A DNA stretch of 64,000 nt from assembly GCA_963764235.1 (NCBI GenBank), contig CAVXRO010000006.1, forward strand, positions 372,001 through 436,000. The letters are read 5' to 3'. Below are positions 1 to 8,714 of the stretch, piece after piece. This DNA comes from DATFVA01 sp963764235 (GTDB taxonomy: Bacteria > Bacteroidota > Ignavibacteria > Ignavibacteriales > Ignavibacteriaceae). The notes under the pieces were generated by a model. That model was not told where the DNA came from. It saw only the letters and a program-made list of their open reading frames with translations, and made no database searches. Each line of letters begins with the position of its first letter. Position 1 is the first letter of the stretch. The translations under genes and the position numbers were made by a program.

Positions 1-1004
1 CTTCAGCAATAACATCTTCTTCGAACTTACGAAGTCGTTCGCACGAAGCTGGTATATGTATACTTCGCTTGCCAGTCTTGAAGCATTGAAATTAACTGAA
101 TACCTTCCTTGATTCTTCTGCTCGTTGGCCAGGGTTGCAACTTCTTTACCGAGTACATCATAGATCTTAAGGGTCACAAATCCTGCCTGAGGTATCTGAT
201 AGTTTATTGTTGTTGCCGGGTTGAAGGGATTCGGGAAGTTCTGAGACAGGTTATAACTAATGGGTAATTTTGTGCCGTCAAAGTTTATCTGGTTGTAACC
301 TTTTTTATTTAACTGTTCACCACCATTCTGAACATTACCAAGAAAATAATCAGCATCTCCTTGTACTGATGTTGTTAACCTTAAATAATAATCACCTGCA
401 GTAAGGCTGCTGCAGTCAACCTGGTAGGATATATTTGAATGCTTATCAAGCTGTTCTCTACTGTATGTGATGTTATCGAAAGTTCCCACAACTTCTCCGG
501 ACATCTCACTTACCAGTTCAGCTTTGAAGTTTACAATATCATCTTCGGTAAGAAGAGAATCTGCCTCTTCCCGATCAAGCACATAGTAAAAATCTGTAAA
601 ATAAAATTCTGATCCCGGGTTTAATTCAAAAGATTCTGACCTAACCAGGTCGTTTAATTCCGTCTGAGAACTATAGGCAACAGTATCAGGACAGTCAATG
701 AACTTTATTACGCTGTCATCGACGATGATATCGCCAATATCGAAAAGGAATTCTATTCCGTTTTTGGCAATGACGCCTTCTCTGCCGTATGCTATATCAA
801 TATAATCCGAGATTTTATTAGTTCCTTCACCGCTTGCAAAGTCCTGATTGAATGCTGTGGTGGTCAATGCCATATCATAAGGAGTGCTTGAGGTTGATAA
901 TACACATCCCCCGATATTATCCAATGCAGAACCATTTGATATCTAAATGTAGAAAAGAAAAAGATAATTACGATTATTAAATGAATGGTAAGCACCCGCT
1001 ACAT
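1..1004 (-). CDS. T9SS-sorted secreted protein, partial and 5'-disrupted
   Basis: The open frame covers 942-1 (314 codons) and runs off the left edge; its last visible codons read KKMLLLK, so only the stop is missing. The C-terminal ~85 residues are a type IX secretion sorting module (QNFPNPFNP, then a GKEVATL-type strand). The upstream part is not a family I recognise. The 5' end is damaged. An AGGAGG site precedes ATG at 1004, but codon 2 is TAG. The following codons encode a convincing hydrophobic signal peptide (VLTIHLIIVIIFFF) in a different frame from the body, which is entered only after an in-frame stop at 945-943. One missing base near 940-945 plus one substitution (TAG for AAG) would restore it. 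It is either a young pseudogene or a sequence error. Confidence 0.7.
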
Positions 1005-1018
1005 ATTTCCTCCTGTTT

Positions 1019-2332
1019 TTATTTGGTAATTATAGTAACAACAGCCTTAGCTCCTTCATATCCCACCACACAGGTTGTGTTACCTGAAGTTGATAAACTT
1101 TCATAATCACCCCCCTGTAAAGCTATTGAGGACAGAACCTGCCAGCTATAACCATTGAAATGCGCAAAGTATCCAAATCCCCCTGTGGCATATATATCAT
1201 TATAATCATTACCGCGTATTCTAAATGTGAAATTATGGGGCAATGACTTTTCTTCTTTCCAGATATCCCCTGCATTATTAAAAACACCGCTTCCCCCGGC
1301 ATATATTTTATCACCCGAATTAAACCATAATGTATATAATGTTCTCTGTGGTGTCCAGCTTAAAGTATCTACACTGTTATTATTTATCCTTAATAATTTC
1401 TTTTGATCATTTGTTCCGAAATTTGAAGCTGCGCAGAGGATTAATTGTTCACCAGAGTTATCAGTGTTTCCCCAGATATCATTTATATTCACATCCGTTC
1501 TGCTTTCTATTCTGCTCCAAAGTCTGTTTTTGTAGTGGGCTATAAATCCATTACTGCTTACAACGTAATAGTCATTTCGCGATACTCCCCAAACTTTATT
1601 TGCAGATCCATTGAGTTGTGTTATTAAAGAACAATCATTTGTGAATTCAGTTCCGTTGTAATGAGAAATACTGCCATCTATATGAGCGAACAGAATATTA
1701 TCTGATGAGAATACAAAAATTGCTTTTATTGGAGGATAAACCACACCGCCACACGCATTAGTTTTTATTCTTTTCAATTCCCACCGGCTTCCATCCCAAT
1801 GTGCTGCATTATAAGCATCGGGATTGGGTACTCCTGTCGAATCCAGTAGATAAATCTCACCAACAGCCCAGATGTTATTCTCATCGATTATTGCAACATC
1901 ATTAAGTATACTGCTGCTATGCTCGCCAAAGATCCAGGTCTGCCAGGCAAAATTATTAGTAGTTGTATCAAGCGTAACTATCTCTAACAAATCGCTTGAA
2001 TCAGTCTGTTCCGTGTTGTTTACAATTGCAGTAATATTATAGATTTTTCCAGGCAGTAGGGAATCAACATATATGACAGTATCATTCCTGCTTAAATTGT
2101 TTACCTGCACAAGGGACATTCCATCTTTATTTAATTGCACATCTACAGGAAGGGTAAAATTCTCAAGCGTCAGCTTAAGCCAAACTTCTGTACAGGAAAC
2201 ATTTTCAGATGTAACAGTTATCCTTGCCGCGGGAGGTATTACCGGCGGGGCCACAGGAGGATTGTCCTTTTTACAAGAGGAAATCAGGAGTGTGAGGAAC
2301 ATTATTAGAGAACTTAAAAGAAATATTTTCAT
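1019..2332 (-). CDS. Surface lipoprotein with Ig/FN3-like and propeller-like domains
   Basis: A 437-residue protein with a lipoprotein signal peptide: basic start MKIF, hydrophobic stretch, then lipobox LISSC followed by KK, so it is probably anchored in a membrane by a lipidated Cys at about residue 20. Residues ~35-120 look like one FN3/Ig-like beta-sandwich (LTLENFTLPVDV, then YNITAIV). The rest has repeated W-G and HFNG/HWDG motifs (HWDGSRW, HYNGTEF, HFNGYSW) typical of beta-propeller blades. No catalytic motif is visible and the function is unknown. It lies among T9SS-secreted genes on the same strand but has no sorting module itself. Confidence 0.75.
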   Translation of the reverse strand: MKIFLLSSLIMFLTLLISSCKKDNPPVAPPVIPPAARITVTSENVSCTEVWLKLTLENFTLPVDVQLNKDGMSLVQVNNLSRNDTVIYVDSLLPGKIYNITAIVNNTEQTDSSDLLEIVTLDTTTNNFAWQTWIFGEHSSSILNDVAIIDENNIWAVGEIYLLDSTGVPNPDAYNAAHWDGSRWELKRIKTNACGGVVYPPIKAIFVFSSDNILFAHIDGSISHYNGTEFTNDCSLITQLNGSANKVWGVSRNDYYVVSSNGFIAHYKNRLWSRIESRTDVNINDIWGNTDNSGEQLILCAASNFGTNDQKKLLRINNNSVDTLSWTPQRTLYTLWFNSGDKIYAGGSGVFNNAGDIWKEEKSLPHNFTFRIRGNDYNDIYATGGFGYFAHFNGYSWQVLSSIALQGGDYESLSTSGNTTCVVGYEGAKAVVTIITK

Positions 2333-2397
2333 ATCTACCCTTATATAAAAATAAAAAAGTGTGGTAACGAAATTGAAGTAGTTCCGAATACTTGAAT

Positions 2398-3951
2398 TTA
2401 CTTCAGAAGCATCATCTTCTTCGAGCTGACGTAATCGTTCACTCTTAATTGATATATGTATACACCACTTGCAAGTCTTGAAGCATCGAAATTAACCGAG
2501 TATCTTCCCTGGTTTTTCTGCTCGTTGACAAGTGTTGCAACTTCTTTACCGAGTATATCATAGATCTTTAGAGTGACAAAACCTGTCTGGGGTATCTGAA
2601 AGATTATAGTAGTTGCCGGGTTGAAAGGATTAGGGTAGTTCTGATTAAGATCATATTCATAAACTCTGTCTTCAGTATCAACCGAAGAAGTTGCTGTGTC
2701 TTTTATTGCAATTAAGTTCATGGTTTGGTTTTGAATTGATGAACTTAGATGCGTCCCAATATAAAGGGTTCCGTCTGAACCGATGGCAGGACAGGAATCA
2801 TATTCCAGATCCTGCAAATCGTAAGTCCACAATAAAGTTCCATAATTATCATAGCAATAAAAATAACCTCCAGTACTTGACCCGCAATATATTTTACCTT
2901 CTGCATCACATACTAAACCGTGATCTATATAATGATCAAAAAAATCACCTTCAAACGGTGTTACCCAGTTTTCGTTACCCTGATAATCGAGGGAAATAAG
3001 GCAGTCTTTTACCTGGCCATTAATAACTTTACGTGTACACAAAATAATATTCCCATTTTTATCTATTGCTGGCGCTGAATTATCAAAGAAACCCTCACAT
3101 TGGTACCGCCATTTCAGCTGTCCGTCCGGTTTTATGCAGTAAAGGAAATAGTTTCCCTGGTAAATACTATCCGTACCAAATACATACACATTGTTCTGGT
3201 TATCAACAAGAGGGATTCCCCAGTTATTACCGGCAAAATTATATGTCCAGTATATATCGCCATTAAGATCAGCAGCATTTATTGCTCCCGGTCTGCCGCT
3301 TGTCATTGGACCTCCGGAAGTGAAAAATAATGTGTCTCCACCAACTGAGAATACCAATGCGGGGCTTATACCAGGAATAGATAGCGAAATTTTTACGAAT
3401 CCTTCAGGAGATACAATAACGATTGCGTCAAGCGTTGCTACGTATATATCCCCATTTTTTGCCATCGGTGTAAATGGTCTGAAATTACCTGATATGTTTT
3501 CCAGGTTCCAGATTAAATCTCCTGCTTGATCAACTGCATATAAACTGTAATTTCTTGAAGCAAAGTAAACTGAACTGTCAACTCTCACGATCGGACCCCC
3601 ATTATTCGGATAATTAGTAGTGGTTTCAAAGGTCCACAAATCATTGGCATCTTTATCTACTGCATAAAAATAGTTTACCGTATCAGGTGACAGGGCACGT
3701 TCACCCATATATAATGCATCATTATAGCCTATAACAGGTCCGTATAATACTCCAAGCGGCATATCTTTTATCCACTTTACGTGATTAGTTCTGGGACCAA
3801 TATATTCAGACCTCCCTGTTCCCTGCATATCACCTCTTAAAACAGGCCAGGGAGAATCAGCCAGCGATGGCCAGGGTATATGATGCTGAGGCTGTTGGGT
3901 ATAAATAGGTTGTACTAGTAATATCGATACTAAGATTATAAATTTTATCAT
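2398..3951 (-). CDS. PQQ-type beta-propeller protein with T9SS sorting domain
   Basis: A 517-residue secreted protein. A signal peptide (MIKFIILVSILLVQPIYTQ) is followed from about residue 35 to 420 by repeated blades of the PQQ/outer-membrane-propeller type, with recurring W-T/W-Y plus DG/NG motifs (WPVLRGD, LYAVDQAGDLIW, LKWRYQCEG, LYIGTHLSS). The last ~85 residues are a T9SS type A sorting module (QNYPNPFNPATTI ... KKMMLLK). Such proteins are exported by Sec and then T9SS and fixed to, or released from, the surface. No enzyme active site is evident. The sorting-module DNA is close to that of the gene at position 1, as expected for shuffled or converted modules. Confidence 0.85.
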   Translation of the reverse strand: MIKFIILVSILLVQPIYTQQPQHHIPWPSLADSPWPVLRGDMQGTGRSEYIGPRTNHVKWIKDMPLGVLYGPVIGYNDALYMGERALSPDTVNYFYAVDKDANDLWTFETTTNYPNNGGPIVRVDSSVYFASRNYSLYAVDQAGDLIWNLENISGNFRPFTPMAKNGDIYVATLDAIVIVSPEGFVKISLSIPGISPALVFSVGGDTLFFTSGGPMTSGRPGAINAADLNGDIYWTYNFAGNNWGIPLVDNQNNVYVFGTDSIYQGNYFLYCIKPDGQLKWRYQCEGFFDNSAPAIDKNGNIILCTRKVINGQVKDCLISLDYQGNENWVTPFEGDFFDHYIDHGLVCDAEGKIYCGSSTGGYFYCYDNYGTLLWTYDLQDLEYDSCPAIGSDGTLYIGTHLSSSIQNQTMNLIAIKDTATSSVDTEDRVYEYDLNQNYPNPFNPATTIIFQIPQTGFVTLKIYDILGKEVATLVNEQKNQGRYSVNFDASRLASGVYIYQLRVNDYVSSKKMMLLK

Positions 3952-3974
3952 AATTCAATCAGATAAAATATATT

Positions 3975-5131
3975 TTATTTTTGAAGAATCATTTTCTTGA
4001 GTCGCAAAAAGTTGCCGCTTTGAAGTTTATAAATGTAAATACCACTTGGAAGATTTTTACCATCAAATTCAACTGAATGATATCCTGCATCTTGAATTTC
4101 ATTTACTAAGGTTGAAACCTCTCTTCCCAATATGTCATACGCTGTTAAGCTTGTATAATTCTTCTCCGACAATTTATATTCAATAATTGTTGAAGGGTTG
4201 AAAGGATTGGGATAGTTCTGAGATAAAAAATTTTGTGAATCAAAATTGTCTTGTGTATTCGCTACTTTTTCCTTGTTGAAAGCGTTGATTCCTGTGATTG
4301 CAATATTCGAAAAATCAGACTCAGTGCTTTGATCAACAGCGGTAATTTTATAAAATCCATACCATCCACTTCCCACGTCATATTGTTCATCAATGTAATT
4401 ATATTGATTGGCAGAAACAGACGTTAGGTAAGAAAAATTTGCGTATTCAGGATCAGCGAAAGTCTCAATAGCCCTGTAAATTTTATACCCCGAAACACTA
4501 AAAATTTTACCTTCTGAAGGATATGGACCCCAAACAATATAAGGATGTTGATTCGCATAAGGAATAATAAATAAACTGTGATCCCAAAAATCCTCAAGTT
4601 CATGAGTTTCTGCATGTATCCAGGGTTTCTGTTCCCAGATTGAAGAGTATGCTGGAAATTCTATTTGTGTGGCGGTGTTAAAAAATTTCTCTTCGTATAC
4701 GTCAAAATCAATTTGTAGATCACCACTCCCACCATTATTATAATCTTCGGGCACTGCTGAAGTTCTATAATCAAAATAGAAAAAGTCCTTTTCATTTCCG
4801 TTTATATATGCAGTAAATTTATAATATCCTAACCCAAATGTTCTATAGTAATTTAATGAGTCTGTTTCCCAACAACATAAAAATTGTAATAATAATTCAG
4901 AATTTGTTGTGCTTAACGAACCTCCTGTGAATAGATTGGTTAAATAATGATGGTGAGGATCAGATGTAGTAGCATCCCAGCAATAGGGACTTATTAACTC
5001 CATTTCAATTTCAACAAACTTGCCTGTATTATTCAGGATTTTAAATTAATTTCCCCAGTAGTTCTGTTTTGAGCATTAACAATCAAAGTTAAAGAAATAA
5101 TGAGTGCGGTTAAGAGAAGGATATTTTTCAT
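3975..5131 (-). CDS. T9SS-sorted secreted protein, frameshifted after the signal peptide
   Basis: The uninterrupted frame is 5003-3975 (342 residues from an internal Met), but the real start is ATG at 5131, 3 nt after a strong AAAGGAGG. It encodes a signal peptide (MKNILLLTALIISLTLIVNA) and then QNRTTGEINLK before a stop. One base missing in the T-run at 5039-5042 (A-run on the coding strand) joins this to ILNNTGKFVEIEMELIS, the in-frame extension of the body. The mid-region has an FN3-like segment (YKIYRAIETF ... YKITAVDQSTESDFS). The last ~85 residues are a sorting module (QNYPNPFNPSTII ... LKKMILQK). Function is unknown. The lesion is more likely a homopolymer error than real decay, because the rest of the frame is clean. 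Confidence 0.8.
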
Positions 5132-5321
5132 ATAAACCTCCTTTAATTTGACCTGATTAAAAATAAGTTACTAGATCAACAATATCAATTATTCTTTTTT
5201 CCATTACTTTGGCGGTCATTAGACCCTCGACTCCCGCCACCTCCACAAATAAAGCTTAAAATACTGCTACTTGTTTCCCAAGCATATCGTATCATTTTGT
5301 CGTAACGTTAGAATTAGAAAG

Positions 5322-5447
5322 TTATTTAAGTAACAAAGCTTTGATGGTTTGTGTATAATTACCCGCTTCATTATTAGCAGATAATCTTATTAAATACGCA
5401 CCTTAAGGAAGTAACTCTTTTTGGGGTTTAAATATTATATTATCTTT
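5322..5447 (-). pseudogene. Remnant of a T9SS C-terminal sorting domain
   Basis: On the minus strand, positions 5447-5325 translate as KDNIIFKPQKELLP, a stop (5405-5403), then GAYLIRLSANNEAGNYTQTI, KALLLK and a final stop at 5324-5322. This is the terminal beta-strand pattern of a Bacteroidetes-type sorting module (L-P-x-G-x-Y-L-I-R-L ... K-x-L-L-L-K). It is a different subtype from the NPFNP modules next door. It has an internal stop and an upstream in-frame stop at 5450-5448, and no start, signal peptide or body is recognisable. It is therefore the eroded tail of a former secreted-protein gene. Confidence 0.6.
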
Positions 5448-5739
5448 CTAAGAAATGAAATTACTTCAGCAATTCTGAATTTTAAAGGGCGTAAGTTCGG
5501 GATAACAACAATAGAAAACTTCAACAGTTCTGTTTAATATTTCAACAAATTAACCCACAAAATCGCTATTGAACCGTTGTTGAACCGTCTCTACTACGAG
5601 CAAACAACTGCATAAATACTGGATCAAATCTGAGCATTAAAGAGGCATAAACAATTGGATTTTTGTTAGGGGATCGCTCCCGCCAGTCCGCCATAGGCCA
5701 CCAGAGGCGTGTGAATGGTGAACCAGAGACGGGGGGACC

Positions 5740-5795
5740 GCTATTAATTACACAGGAGAAAAGATCCTTTCGCTTTGTAATTATAGATTAATAGC
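5740..5795. repeat. Imperfect inverted repeat
   Basis: The left arm, GCTATTAAT-ATTACA without its central bases (5740-5752), is complementary to the right arm TGTAATTATAGATTAATAGC (5776-5795) apart from a 5-base bulge. The loop is about 23 bases. It is not followed by a T-run, so it is not an obvious terminator. Its role is unknown; it may be the edge of a small repeat element. Confidence 0.4.
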
Positions 5796-5818
5796 TTAGA
5801 CTGAGTAAGGATCTAAAA

Positions 5819-5838
5819 CCGTTGGCTAAAGCCAACGG
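5819..5838. repeat. Perfect 9-bp palindrome (REP-like)
   Basis: CCGTTGGCT-AA-AGCCAACGG has nine perfectly paired bases around a two-base centre, GC-rich in an AT-rich neighbourhood. There is no T-run on either side. Its form resembles short repetitive extragenic palindromes, but only this copy is seen in the window. Confidence 0.5.
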
Positions 5839-5861
5839 CAATGCAATTGATTTTCACTGCA

Positions 5862-5920
5862 GTAACTCGCAATGACGGGTAGGGGAAGGGATCGCTTCAC
5901 TTCGCTCGCGATGACGGATA
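5862..5920. repeat. Short dispersed intergenic repeat, copy 1
   Basis: The reverse complement reads GTCATCGCGAGCGAAGTGAA, GCGATCCCTTCCCC and then GTCATTGCGAG. A second, diverged copy lies at 40899-40939 (GTCAGTGCGAGCGAG ... GCGAAGCAATCCCTT). Similar GTCATTGCGAGCGAAGCGAAGCAATCCC repeats are common as interspersed intergenic elements in unrelated bacterial genomes; that comparison is from memory and not checked here. Confidence 0.6.
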
Positions 5921-5968
5921 GGGCTGGGAGTGTGGCTTTTCATATTTGAGTTTGTTATACTTGATTCA

Positions 5969-7444
5969 ATGAAACAGGAAGAATTTTTCTCCTCCCGGTG
6001 GGCTCTTATAATCGCAACTATAGGCATTGCAGTCGGAACCGGGAATATCTGGCGCTTCTCAAGGATTGTTGCACAGAACGGCGGCGGATCCTTCCTTATT
6101 CCCTGGGCGATATTCCTTCTTATCTGGTCGGTCCCTCTTATAATAGCTGAATTTGCACTGGGTAAATCAACCCGGTTTGGTCCTATCGGTGCGATATCAA
6201 AAACTGCCGGAAAAAATTTCGGATGGATGGGGGCTTTTATCGTATTCGTTTCTACAGCGATCATGTTCTACTATTCGGTAGTAACCGGATGGTGCCTGAA
6301 ATATTTTTTATCTGCAGTCTCCGGGAATCTCTTTGATACAACGAATCATCTTCAGTACTGGGAGAATTTTTCTTCAGGATATCAGCCGCTTTTCTATCAT
6401 TTTATTTCTATGGCGTTTGTAGCGGTTGTGGTATACAGAGGAATTACAAAAGGAATAGAAAAGGTTACAAAGTTTATGGTCCCCGCTCTGCTGGGAATTC
6501 TTGTTATACTATTTATACGTGCCGTTACACTTCCTAATGCAATTGAAGGGATTAAATATTTCTTTACTCCCAAACTGGATATTATTCTCGATTACAAAGT
6601 CTGGCTTAATGCACTTACTCAGAATGCATGGGATACCGGCGCGGGGTGGGGACTGATCTTAACCTATGCTGTATATATGAGAAAGAAGGAGGACATCTCA
6701 TTAAATGCTGCACTTATAGGTTTCGGAAACAATTCAGTTTCGCTGTTAGCGGGAATTACAATATTTTCTACTGTGTTTTCACTTAGTTCAGTTGATGCTA
6801 TGACACAAGTATCACAATCGGGCCCGGCAAATACCGGCTTAACCTTTATCTTTCTACCGTTGTTGTTTTCTAAAATGTCTACCAGCTACTTTATTAATAT
6901 TTTCTTTGCATCTATCTTCTTCATTGCGCTTTTCTTTGCCGCAGTAACTTCGCTAATTTCTATGGTTGAGCTGGCAACTAGAACCTTTATCGATTTCGGC
7001 TTTAAGAGAAGGAGAGCGATAATAATCGTGGCAGCAGCGGGATTTCTTTTCGGTATTCCGTCCGCGCTTAACCTTGATTTCTTTACAAACCAGGACTGGG
7101 TGTGGGGAGTTGGTCTCATCTTAAGCGGCGCCTTCATATCATTTTCTATAATCAAATACGGAGTGAACAAGTTCAGAACAGAAATCATCAATGGCTACGG
7201 CAGCGACGTAAAGATCGGCAGATGGTATAATTTTGTGATAGGAATACTTATTCCTATTCAGGTTATTGTGTTAATTTTGTGGTGGCTGATTTCTTCGGTC
7301 GGCTGGGATCCTGAATGGTGGAATCCGTTTCACATTGAAAACGCGGGAACGGCTGTATTTCAGTGGGCGGTAATTTTAATCCTGTTCATTTCTTTGAATA
7401 AGCTTATGGTGAAATATACACTAAACAGGAGTACAGAAACCTGA
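5969..7444 (+). CDS. Sodium-dependent NSS-family transporter
   Basis: A 12-TM-type neurotransmitter:sodium symporter homologue, likely importing an amino acid with Na+ across the inner membrane. The family signature at the start of TM1 is clear (SSRWALIIATIGIAVGTGNIWRF), followed by GGGSF and IPLI-like TM2 residues. I place the start at 5969 (MKQEEFFSSR, 491 residues) because NSS proteins begin about ten residues before this signature; an upstream in-frame ATG at 5930 would add 13 atypical residues. The stop overlaps by one base the start of a 40-residue membrane peptide that fits the small subunit of MetP/MetS-type transporters. The substrate cannot be read from sequence. Confidence 0.9.
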   Translation: MKQEEFFSSRWALIIATIGIAVGTGNIWRFSRIVAQNGGGSFLIPWAIFLLIWSVPLIIAEFALGKSTRFGPIGAISKTAGKNFGWMGAFIVFVSTAIMFYYSVVTGWCLKYFLSAVSGNLFDTTNHLQYWENFSSGYQPLFYHFISMAFVAVVVYRGITKGIEKVTKFMVPALLGILVILFIRAVTLPNAIEGIKYFFTPKLDIILDYKVWLNALTQNAWDTGAGWGLILTYAVYMRKKEDISLNAALIGFGNNSVSLLAGITIFSTVFSLSSVDAMTQVSQSGPANTGLTFIFLPLLFSKMSTSYFINIFFASIFFIALFFAAVTSLISMVELATRTFIDFGFKRRRAIIIVAAAGFLFGIPSALNLDFFTNQDWVWGVGLILSGAFISFSIIKYGVNKFRTEIINGYGSDVKIGRWYNFVIGILIPIQVIVLILWWLISSVGWDPEWWNPFHIENAGTAVFQWAVILILFISLNKLMVKYTLNRSTET

Positions 7445-7566
7445 TGGAAGTTTCAGCAGTAATTACACTCATTGCGGTACTTGGACTGGTGTGGGGAGGC
7501 CTCGCATTTTTCCTTACCCGTGCAATGAAGTACGAAAAGATAAAAAAGGCTAATGGCGAAAAGTAG
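7444..7566 (+). CDS. MetS-like small subunit of the NSS transporter
   Basis: A 40-residue ORF (MEVSAVITLIAVLGLVWGGL, then AFFLTRAMKYEKIKKANGEK) with one predicted membrane helix (residues 5-24) and a basic C-terminal tail. Its ATG overlaps the symporter stop (TGATG) and its tail overlaps the holA start by 14 bases. Small single-helix subunits required for transport accompany NSS proteins of the corynebacterial MetP/MetS and alanine/methionine importer type. The size, the position and the W-G-G-L-A-F-F helix fit that family. Assignment rests on context and residue pattern, not on a search. Confidence 0.75.
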   Translation: MEVSAVITLIAVLGLVWGGLAFFLTRAMKYEKIKKANGEK

Positions 7567-8590
7567 ACTAAAAGCACCGACGATATTAAATGTTTCTAAA
7601 GATATATCGGCTGGAAAATTACTCCCTGTTTATTATTTCTTTGGAGAAGATTCATACAGTCTGGATAAAGTAATAAAACAGGTTGAAAAGGCTGTTGAGC
7701 CTTTCATAACTTCTGATTTTGATAAAGAAGTTATCTACGCTGAAGATAAAAACCTGACCGATATGCTCTCGCTAGCTTCCTCTTTTCCCTTTGGTTCTGA
7801 TAAAAAATTTATCCTTATTAAAGAATTTGAAAAAGTAAGCAATAAGAAGAATCTTGTGGGCTATATAAACTCACCTGCTGATTTCACTTACCTGGTATTG
7901 GTGCATAACGGAGCTATTTCAAACCTGTCGTCCGAACCCTACAAATCGCTTCTTTCGAATAACTTCATTTTTGAAGCAGTTGAATTAAAAGGGAATGCGC
8001 TGGTCGAGTGGATAACCCGATACGCAGCGGAGAACGGGAAGCAGATTTCACAGGAGGTCGCCTCGGTCTTTGTGGATATGGTGGGAGAGAACCGGAGTCT
8101 TATTGAAACACAGCTTGAAAAGGTGTTCATTTATCTTGGGGATACAAAAAAAATTGATATTGAAAGCATCGAATCATTATCTGCGAAATTCAAGGAATAC
8201 AGTATCTTTGATCTGCAGGATGCGCTTAGTGATAAAAACAAGAGAGATTCATTTAAGATAGCATTCAACCTGCTGGAAAAAGGTGCCGAGCCGGTTTACA
8301 TTATTCATATGCTTACAAGATTTTTTACAGGAATTCTAAGGATAAATGAGCTCAGAGGATCCAATATGCCGGATGCACAGGCGGCAAGGATAGTAGGGAC
8401 GCATCCTTTTTATCTTAAAAAGTATTATAAGGCCTGCCGCTTATACTCTGATGATGAGCTGGTGCATATATCACGAGCCCTTCTTAATGCTGATATTTCG
8501 GTAAAGACTACCTCGGATGACAATAAAAACATCATTAGTATTCTGCTTACTGAGATACTTACGGGAGGAGCAAAAACCGGCGCTGCATAA
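7553..8590 (+). CDS. holA: DNA polymerase III subunit delta
   Basis: A 345-residue homologue of the delta subunit of the clamp loader, which opens the beta sliding clamp. The N-terminal domain has the expected VYYFFGEDSYSLDKVI (P-loop relic region) and an FPFGSDKKFILIKEFEKVS strand. The C-terminal collar region has FRILR-like FTGILRINELRG, HPFYLKKYY and LLNADISVKT. Length is normal for HolA. The start at 7553 lies inside the 3' end of the 40-residue transporter subunit, so the two are translationally coupled although functionally unrelated. Confidence 0.93.
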   Translation: MAKSRLKAPTILNVSKDISAGKLLPVYYFFGEDSYSLDKVIKQVEKAVEPFITSDFDKEVIYAEDKNLTDMLSLASSFPFGSDKKFILIKEFEKVSNKKNLVGYINSPADFTYLVLVHNGAISNLSSEPYKSLLSNNFIFEAVELKGNALVEWITRYAAENGKQISQEVASVFVDMVGENRSLIETQLEKVFIYLGDTKKIDIESIESLSAKFKEYSIFDLQDALSDKNKRDSFKIAFNLLEKGAEPVYIIHMLTRFFTGILRINELRGSNMPDAQAARIVGTHPFYLKKYYKACRLYSDDELVHISRALLNADISVKTTSDDNKNIISILLTEILTGGAKTGAA

Positions 8591-8670
8591 AAAAGTAGAC
8601 AGTCAGCCGGGGCCGGATGTGAAGAATCTCATTCGTTTTCGGTATTAAAAGTTTTTTACTTAATTTATTG

Positions 8671-8676
8671 TATAAT
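8671..8676 (+). promoter_or_regulatory. Possible -10 box before the ECF sigma gene
   Basis: A perfect TATAAT hexamer sits 39 bases before the TTG start of the sigma-factor gene, in the 124-base gap after holA. No convincing -35 hexamer is present at 16-18 bases, so this is a weak prediction. Confidence 0.3.
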
Positions 8677-8714
8677 TCTGGAAACAATTCAAACTCTAGA
8701 AAGTATAAGGCGCA

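Larger units (their letters stand above)
5132..5968. other. Gene-poor spacer with gene remnant and repeats
   Basis: No intact gene is visible in these ~840 bases. The part next to 5131 holds the ribosome-binding site and presumably the promoter of the minus-strand gene. The middle carries a dead T9SS C-terminus (5322-5447). The right half holds an imperfect inverted repeat (5740-5795), a 9-bp perfect palindrome (5819-5838) and a copy of a short dispersed repeat (5862-5920). The long minus-strand frame crossing into the symporter gene is a shadow whose ...RHRERSEAI... translation is simply the dispersed repeat. Confidence 0.7.

Noticed and set aside
5854..6264. 136-residue minus-strand ORF
   Set aside because: It runs antisense through the symporter start, and its C-terminus is the translated dispersed repeat; no RBS or domain.
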